From Aeromonas salmonicida subsp. salmonicida (lineage in GTDB: Bacteria > Pseudomonadota > Gammaproteobacteria > Enterobacterales > Aeromonadaceae), in the NCBI RefSeq assembly GCF_001643305.1, contig NZ_LSGW01000099.1, forward strand, positions 1 to 64,000: a stretch of 64,000 nucleotides of DNA, in the 5' to 3' direction. The notes under the pieces are model-generated. The model had not been told where the DNA came from, searched no databases, and worked only from the letters and a program-made list of their open reading frames with translations. Made by a program: the position numbers and the translations under genes. Of this stretch, positions 63,114 through 64,000 are shown one piece after another (the first letter of the stretch is position 1; each line of letters starts with the position of its first letter).

Positions 63114-63158
63114 TTTCCGAAAAAGGCGCTAACATTTCGTAATTCTTTCGAATCGAAA
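63114..63158. promoter_or_regulatory. Palindromes upstream of the DeoR-type regulator (candidate operators)
   Basis: TTTTCCGAAAA at 63114, a lone TTTCG at 63135, and a perfect TTTCG-AAT-CGAAA at 63146-63158, all sharing a TTTCG/CGAAA arm. The last ends 4 bp before the regulator start, which fits autorepression. Confidence 0.5.
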
Positions 63159-63162
63159 CTTA

Positions 63163-63939
63163 ATGATGACCAAACGTAATACTCAGCAGCGCCGTCACAC
63201 TATAGTGAATCTGGTGCAGGAGCAGGGTGAAGTGAGTGTCGATACCCTCGCCAAGCACTTCTCCACCTCGGAAGTGACCATCCGAAAAGATCTCGCTGTG
63301 CTGGAAACCGGTGGCCTGCTGTTGCGTCGTTATGGTGGTGCCGTGCCTCTGCCGAGCGAGATGGTGGTGGACAGCAATCCGGAGCAAGTTTCGAAACGAA
63401 AGCTATCCATTGCACGTGCCGCCGCCGAACGGATCCGCGATCACAATCGCGTCATCATCGACAGTGGCAGCACCACCAGCGCCATGATCCCCATGCTGGG
63501 CAACAAGCGCGGCCTCATCGTCATGACCAACTCCCTCAATGTGGCCGGTGCCCTGCGCGAGCTGGAGAACGAACCCACTCTGCTGATGACCGGCGGTACC
63601 TGGGATCCCCACTCTGAATCCTTTCAGGGTCAGGTGGCGGAGCAGGTGCTGCGCTCCTATGACTTTGACCAGCTGTTCATCGGTGCCGATGGCATAGATC
63701 CGGAGCGGGGCACCACCACCTTCAACGAGCTGGTGGGCCTGTCCCGGGTGATGGCAGAGGTATCGCGGGAGGTCATCGTCATGGTCGAGTCAGAGAAGAT
63801 TGGCCGCAAGATCCCCAATCTGGAGCTGCCCTGGTCGAGCATCCATACCCTGGTGACCGATGAAGGGCTGGCCACCTCGGCCAGAGAACAAATTCAAGCT
63901 AGGGGGATCACGCTGATCTGCGCCCCGGTTGTTGGCTGA
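63163..63939 (+). CDS. DeoR/GlpR-family sugar-phosphate-responsive regulator
   Basis: 258 residues. The N-terminal DeoR helix-turn-helix has RRHTIVNLVQEQGEVSVDTLAKHFSTSEVTIRKDLAVLE. The effector domain (about 75-250) has the DeoR phosphosugar-binding blocks VIIDSGSTTSAMIPML, IVMTNSLNVAGAL, LLMTGGTWDPHSESFQG and LFIGADGIDPERG. Just before glmS it probably senses an amino-sugar phosphate such as glucosamine-6-P and regulates glucosamine synthesis, as proposed for this regulator-glmS pair in Vibrio. ATG ATG at the start leaves one codon of uncertainty. Confidence 0.88.
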   Translation: MMTKRNTQQRRHTIVNLVQEQGEVSVDTLAKHFSTSEVTIRKDLAVLETGGLLLRRYGGAVPLPSEMVVDSNPEQVSKRKLSIARAAAERIRDHNRVIIDSGSTTSAMIPMLGNKRGLIVMTNSLNVAGALRELENEPTLLMTGGTWDPHSESFQGQVAEQVLRSYDFDQLFIGADGIDPERGTTTFNELVGLSRVMAEVSREVIVMVESEKIGRKIPNLELPWSSIHTLVTDEGLATSAREQIQARGITLICAPVVG

Positions 63940-63997
63940 CATTTTTATCTGAACCATCCAAATCAAATTCCGTTTATTACGTCTTGAGGAGAAGTGT

Positions 63998-64000
63998 ATG
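63998..64000 (+). CDS. Start codon of a gene running off the window, probably glmS
   Basis: The last three bases are ATG, preceded by TTGAGGAGAAGTGT, a strong ribosome-binding site, 58 bp after the DeoR-type regulator. The position (glmU upstream, DeoR regulator adjacent) fits glucosamine-6-phosphate synthase, but no protein sequence is visible. Confidence 0.4.

Overview
The window is the origin-of-replication region of a gammaproteobacterium, very probably Aeromonas (A. salmonicida-like or a close relative). The evidence is: rpmH-rnpA-yidD-yidC-mnmE on one side of a dnaA-dnaN-recF-gyrB operon; a Vibrio-like amino-acid ABC transporter between dnaA and rpmH; mioC-oriC-mnmG-rsmG-parAB-atpIBEFHAGDC-glmU on the other side; and a creB/creC (blrA/blrB) pair linked to an OXA-12/AmpS-type beta-lactamase gene and creD, an arrangement known from Aeromonas. 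Overall GC is high (roughly 58-60%), with an AT-richer pocket around the histidine decarboxylase and its carrier-protein gene.

Layout. 0-3.4 kb: two tandem small heat-shock genes with a sigma-32 promoter and ROSE-like leaders, a YafY/WYL regulator, a VOC protein, a parS site and a GNAT acetyltransferase. 3.4-9.5 kb: gyrB-recF-dnaN-dnaA (minus strand) with a second parS inside recF. 9.8-16.1 kb: amino-acid ABC transporter, rpmH-rnpA-yidD-yidC, mnmE. 16.2-36.8 kb: an acinetobactin/anguibactin-type siderophore island holding histidine decarboxylase, stand-alone aryl carrier protein, Cy-Cy-A-T* NRPS, histamine N-hydroxylase-like flavoprotein, degenerate C-PCP-C NRPS, FecI-type ECF sigma factor, heterodimeric ABC exporter, ferric-siderophore ABC importer and an STN-domain TonB receptor. 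36.9-44.4 kb: a second iron locus (TonB receptor, YojI/PvdE-type exporter, fhuC, fhuD, fhuB). 44.8-50 kb: mioC, oriC, mnmG, rsmG, parA, parB. 50-58.6 kb: ATP synthase operon and glmU. 58.6-64 kb: creD, a broken OXA beta-lactamase gene, creC, creB, a DeoR-type regulator and the start codon of what is probably glmS.

How the island seems to work. A DHB (or salicylate) starter made elsewhere would be loaded on the aryl carrier protein. The Cy-Cy-A protein supplies the heterocycle-forming residue but has lost its own carrier serine, so the PCP of the AngM/BasB-like protein is the likely docking point. The C-terminal condensation domain would release the product onto N-hydroxyhistamine, made by the decarboxylase and the hydroxylase. 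Fur-box-like sites lie before the NRPS, the sigma factor and the receptor. A 41-bp element shared by the exporter/importer operon and the receptor gene looks like the promoter of the local FecI-type sigma factor, giving a Fur-to-sigma-to-transport cascade. No FecR-type anti-sigma gene is present.

The least expected finds are two gene junctions (dnaA/dnaN and creB/creC) that have each been tandemly duplicated with an offset of 62-64 bp, leaving small translationally placed mini-ORFs, and the out-of-frame deletion that has removed the N-terminus of the OXA beta-lactamase.
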